A stretch of 17,317 bases of DNA from Fimadaptatus sp963928645 (GTDB lineage Bacteria; Bacillota; Clostridia; Christensenellales; Aristaeellaceae). The stretch lies in contig CAWVGT010000219.1 of NCBI GenBank assembly GCA_963928645.1, positions 1-17,317 of the forward strand. Direction: 5' to 3'. Below the pieces are notes generated by a model, which worked only from the letters and a program-made list of their open reading frames with translations, was not told the DNA's origin and did no database searches. Below, one piece after another: positions 14,776 through 17,317 of this stretch (position 1 is its first letter; every line of letters begins with the position of its first letter). The position numbers were made by a program, and so were the translations under genes.

Positions 14776-15571
14776 GTACTGCGCGGGCGCGTTGGGGTTG
14801 ACAGCCTGCGATGTCGGGACGCGCGGCGATGATCGCGCGCGACAGCGCTCAGCCGTGGCTGCAAACGGCTTGTTATGGCCGAGCAGCCGGCAGGTCTGGC
14901 GCAATGGCGATACGGATATGTTCACGTAACGGTAAACGCATGAACAGCGCGCGGCGCTACTGTGCCCCCCGGCAGGCGACGAGCAGATATGAGGCGCAAA
15001 CCTGCATGGCATATGCTGCTTCAACTGCAACGACTTCTCGGCGCATTCACAGGCTTGATCCAGCGCTGCGGCGAGGGCTGCGCCGCTCGGGCGCTCAGGC
15101 GCTGCGGCTTTGCTGCGGTGAACCTGCTTAATGCTTTCAGCGCATCCCGACAGTGCTGCGGCTATCGCCTGCTGCATGCAGTTAAGCTCTATTATGACCG
15201 GGGCGCGAGTGTGCGCTTTGGCAGGTGTCAGCGCGTATGTGATATATGAGCGTGCAGGAGCAGGCATTTCGCAGTGACGGTGGCGCAGCGCAGTTGTCTG
15301 ATACAGCCTGTACCCGGGCGCTGCGCGTTGCGGCCCGGTCGCGCAGCTGCGTTGTCAGCGCGGGCCGCGTTGGAGCAAACTAATGCTATCGGCTGCGGCA
15401 ACGATTGGCACGCGGCTTGATTTAAGCCGTGCGGCATGTCGCACAGGCGCACAATGTTGCGCCAACGGGCCCCGGACATGCGCCGGTACATTCACGCCTT
15501 AGCCGAACTGCGCGGCGGCTATGCAGGCGCTCTGCCCTCCGCCCGCGCTCGCCGCCGCACAACATGCGATT
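14776..15571. other. Intergenic region without a supportable gene
   Basis: About 800 bases between the GH95 gene and the serine hydrolase. Open frames here are short, lack ribosome binding sites and show no family resemblance. Two inverted repeats are visible: GCGCAGCGC (15283-15291) with GCGCTGCGC (15318-15326), and CGGCTT (15413-15418) with AAGCCG (15424-15429); neither is followed by a T-run. No convincing promoter for the downstream gene was found. Faint similarity to the GH95 3' end is discussed among the rejected items. Confidence 0.5.
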
Positions 15572-15585
15572 GGAGAGTGATACAT

Positions 15586-16770
15586 TTGTCAATGGACAGC
15601 CAGATAAGCGAACTCATACAGCGCGAGATCGATTCCGGCGACCTGGCCGGTTCGGCGATCAGCGTCATAAAGGACGGGCGCGAGGTGTTCCGACACAGCT
15701 ACGGCGCGCTGGACATAGACGCCGGCACGCCCATGCCTCACAACCCGATATTCCGCCTCTACTCGATGAGCAAACCGATAACCTCGGCTGCCGCGATGAT
15801 ACTTCTGGAGCGCGGCACGCTGGCGCTGGACGCGCCGGTGGGCGAATACCTGCCCGCGTTCGCGCACCAGACCGTGTGGCGGGACGGCGCAGAGCAGCCG
15901 GTGCGGCGGCCCATGACGATTGACGACCTGCTCAACATGACGTCGGGCCTGTGCTACCCCGATCCCGCGACCGAGACCGGCCGGCGCATGGACGCGCTGT
16001 TTGGCGAGGCCATAGAGCGCGCGCACGCCGGCAACGCCTGGTCCACGCTCGAGCTGTGCGAGCGCATAGGCCGCATACCGCTGCTGTTCGAGCCCGGCGA
16101 GCGCTGGCAGTACGGCACGTCGGCCGACGTGCTGGGCGCGGTGATAGAGGTCGCCTCGGGCCGGCGCTTCGGCCAGTTCCTGCGCGAGGAGCTGTTTGAA
16201 CCGCTGGGCATGCGCGACACCGACTTTTTCGTGCCCCCGGACAAGCGCGACCGGTTTGCGACGATGTACCGCTGGCGCGCGCAGCCACCCAAGCTCAGCC
16301 GCTATACCGGCAGCCATCTGGTGATACTCGACTTCGCGCAGCCCCCGGCGTTTGAGTCGGGCGGCGCGGGGCTGGCGTCCACGTTGGACGACTACGGGCG
16401 CTTTGCGCGCATGCTGCTCAACGGCGGCGAACTGGACGGGCGCAGGCTGCTCAAGCCCGAGACCTGCGCGTTCATGCACAGTGCAAGGCTGACCCCCGCA
16501 CAACAGCGCACGTTTGATTGGGCTCAACTGCGCGGGTTCACCTATGGCAATCTGCTGCGCGTGCTGACGCGGCCCGATGACGTGGATCCGGTGCTGTGCG
16601 GCGTGGGCGCGCCGGGCGAGTTCGGCTGGGACGGCTGGGCCGGCACTTACTTCATGGCCGATCCGACCAACAACCTGATCGTGCTCTATCTGATATCGCG
16701 GATCGATATCGACCCGCACCCGGTGCGCGCGCAGATAAAGCGCGTGATCTACGATTGCCTGGTCGGGTGA
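15586..16770 (+). CDS. Serine hydrolase of the beta-lactamase/penicillin-binding-protein fold
   Basis: A 394-residue protein of the class C beta-lactamase-like family (EstB-type esterases, D-aminopeptidases, carboxypeptidases). The nucleophile motif is Ser60-Met-Ser-Lys63 in RLYSMSKPIT. The second-motif Tyr176 is in WQYGTSADVLG, and a GWDGWAGTYF segment near the C terminus replaces the KTG/HxG motif. LLNMTSGL and ELFEPLGMRDTDF are typical. No signal peptide or membrane segment is seen, so a cytoplasmic esterase, perhaps removing acyl groups from glycans, fits better than cell-wall work; this is inferred. The start is uncertain: TTG 15586 lies 8 nt after GGAGAG, while ATG 15592 lies 14 nt after it. 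The frame is open further upstream but without supporting signals. Confidence 0.85.
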   Translation: MSMDSQISELIQREIDSGDLAGSAISVIKDGREVFRHSYGALDIDAGTPMPHNPIFRLYSMSKPITSAAAMILLERGTLALDAPVGEYLPAFAHQTVWRDGAEQPVRRPMTIDDLLNMTSGLCYPDPATETGRRMDALFGEAIERAHAGNAWSTLELCERIGRIPLLFEPGERWQYGTSADVLGAVIEVASGRRFGQFLREELFEPLGMRDTDFFVPPDKRDRFATMYRWRAQPPKLSRYTGSHLVILDFAQPPAFESGGAGLASTLDDYGRFARMLLNGGELDGRRLLKPETCAFMHSARLTPAQQRTFDWAQLRGFTYGNLLRVLTRPDDVDPVLCGVGAPGEFGWDGWAGTYFMADPTNNLIVLYLISRIDIDPHPVRAQIKRVIYDCLVG

Positions 16771-16895
16771 GCGCTGAAGTCCGGGCACGGCGGAGCATGG
16801 CGCAGTGAGCCTGAGTTGGGCTTTGACTGGTGTGGCAAGGCGGTAAGGGTTTGTAGTGACCGTTACTTCATTGTACAAGGCGAATGTATATGATA

Positions 16896-17006
16896 TGGCG
16901 CATGCCGGGTTGAGCGACGCGGCATGCGCCACGGTTTATTTGCAAAGCTGTGCTTGTGCAGATGGCTCAGTGCTTGTTGCAACGATCATTGCCTATTTCG
17001 CACATT
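16896..17006. repeat. 111-bp direct repeat, copy 1
   Basis: This segment recurs at 17124-17234 with the same length and only a few substitutions, offset 228 bp. It opens with a perfect 12-bp hairpin, TGGCGCATGCCG (16896-16907) with CGGCATGCGCCA (16920-16931), loop 12 nt. It then continues to CACATT at 17001-17006. The sequence between the two copies is not clearly repeated. The hairpin, about 125 nt after the serine hydrolase stop, could act as its terminator, but only a weak T-rich stretch follows. Confidence 0.93.
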
Positions 17007-17123
17007 GGGGTCGTATAGACTACGTCGCAACATTTGTTTTGCATAATTCGATATACGTATAAGTCAAAGCGAGTTTTTGAGAAACCGGCGGCATACGACA
17101 GTCAGGGCTTTGTCAACGGTCTG

Positions 17124-17234
17124 TGGCGCGTGCCGGGTTGAGCGACGCGGCATGCGCCACGGTTTATTGACAAAGCTGTGCTTGTGCGGATGGCTCAGTG
17201 CTTGTTGCAACGATCATTGCCTATTCCGCACATT
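17124..17234. repeat. 111-bp direct repeat, copy 2
   Basis: Second copy of the hairpin-bearing element. The stem (17124-17135 with 17148-17159) keeps eleven Watson-Crick pairs, and the one change turns an A-T pair into a G-T wobble, which still pairs in RNA. The rest matches copy 1 closely to CACATT. Similarity fades after about 17234. No open frame of interest spans it. Confidence 0.93.
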
Positions 17235-17317
17235 AGGTCAGTTTACAAGGAACTACACGCAGACCGTGAAACGGGCTGCTGACAACAAACGGCGCTATGC
17301 TCCCGGCTGGGTGCATA

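Noticed and set aside
14800..14950. Decayed copy of the GH95 3' end, similar to the yhcH case
   Set aside because: Short stretches match (for example CTGGCGC.A.GGCG near 14896 against 14660), but they are too short and unordered to separate from chance in GC-rich DNA. A gapped self-alignment with significant score would revive it.
13000..15267. Very long minus-strand open frame opposite the GH95 gene
   Set aside because: It is antisense to a gene with all catalytic motifs intact, and its composition (Ala/Arg/Val/Gln) is that of a shadow frame.
15436..15585. Start of the serine hydrolase at the upstream ATG codons
   Set aside because: No ribosome binding site is present and the added 50 residues are Arg-rich with no signal peptide or family similarity; GGAGAG at 15572-15577 points to 15586 or 15592.
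16740..17160. The 111-bp repeats as copies of the serine hydrolase 3' end
   Set aside because: Only a short CGGGT.GAGCG-like match is seen around the stop codon; the remaining sequence does not align by eye.

Overview
The window reads as a chromosomal piece of a GC-rich member of the Bacillota (Clostridia-like), probably a gut or host-associated anaerobe. The grounds are the tightly placed phasin-like/AarF pair, thiamine diphosphokinase next to a short-lobed lipoprotein, strong AGGAGG-type ribosome binding sites, sigma-70 promoters with 17-bp spacers, tRNAs without an encoded CCA, and two different alpha-L-fucosidase families (GH29 and GH95). The exact genus cannot be read from the sequence. 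Ile codons are often ATA, which is unexpected for such GC-rich genes.

Layout. Positions 1-240 hold tRNA-Leu and tRNA-Lys on the minus strand with their own promoter. Positions 497-2558 hold a minus-strand nagB-nagA operon (amino-sugar phosphate catabolism). Positions 2575-3485 hold no convincing gene but a decayed array of a 15-bp repeat, whose core is a 60-bp higher-order tandem repeat. Positions 3489-5165 hold a lipoprotein gene followed by thiN and a clear rho-independent terminator. Positions 5178-7543 hold a phasin-like gene overlapping an AarF/UbiB-type kinase gene with a Pro/Glu-rich N-terminal extension. A divergent promoter at 7602 drives a plus-strand operon of a GH43-like five-bladed-propeller enzyme, a compact GH29 alpha-L-fucosidase and a YhcH-family protein (7791-10340). 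The 3' end of yhcH has been tandemly copied about five times and has decayed (10036-10840). A minus-strand PfkB-type sugar kinase follows (10918-11844), then a monocistronic GH95 alpha-L-fucosidase (12553-14775) and a serine beta-lactamase-fold hydrolase (15586-16770). The right end has two 111-bp direct repeats, 228 bp apart, each holding a 12-bp-stem hairpin.

How it works together. The two fucosidases, the GH43-like enzyme and YhcH, together with NagA/NagB, fit use of fucosylated and N-acetylhexosamine-containing glycans such as mucin-type or milk-type sugars. All three glycosidases lack a visible signal peptide, so they probably act on short imported oligosaccharides in the cytoplasm. No transporter or fucose-catabolic gene is in the window. 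A shared GAAACGTT motif just downstream of the -10 boxes of the sugar kinase and the GH95 gene suggests one LacI-family regulator for both.

No obvious defence, CRISPR, phage or transposon system is present. The least ordinary content is the three unrelated, decayed repeat arrays in intergenic DNA and the gene-tail duplication of yhcH.
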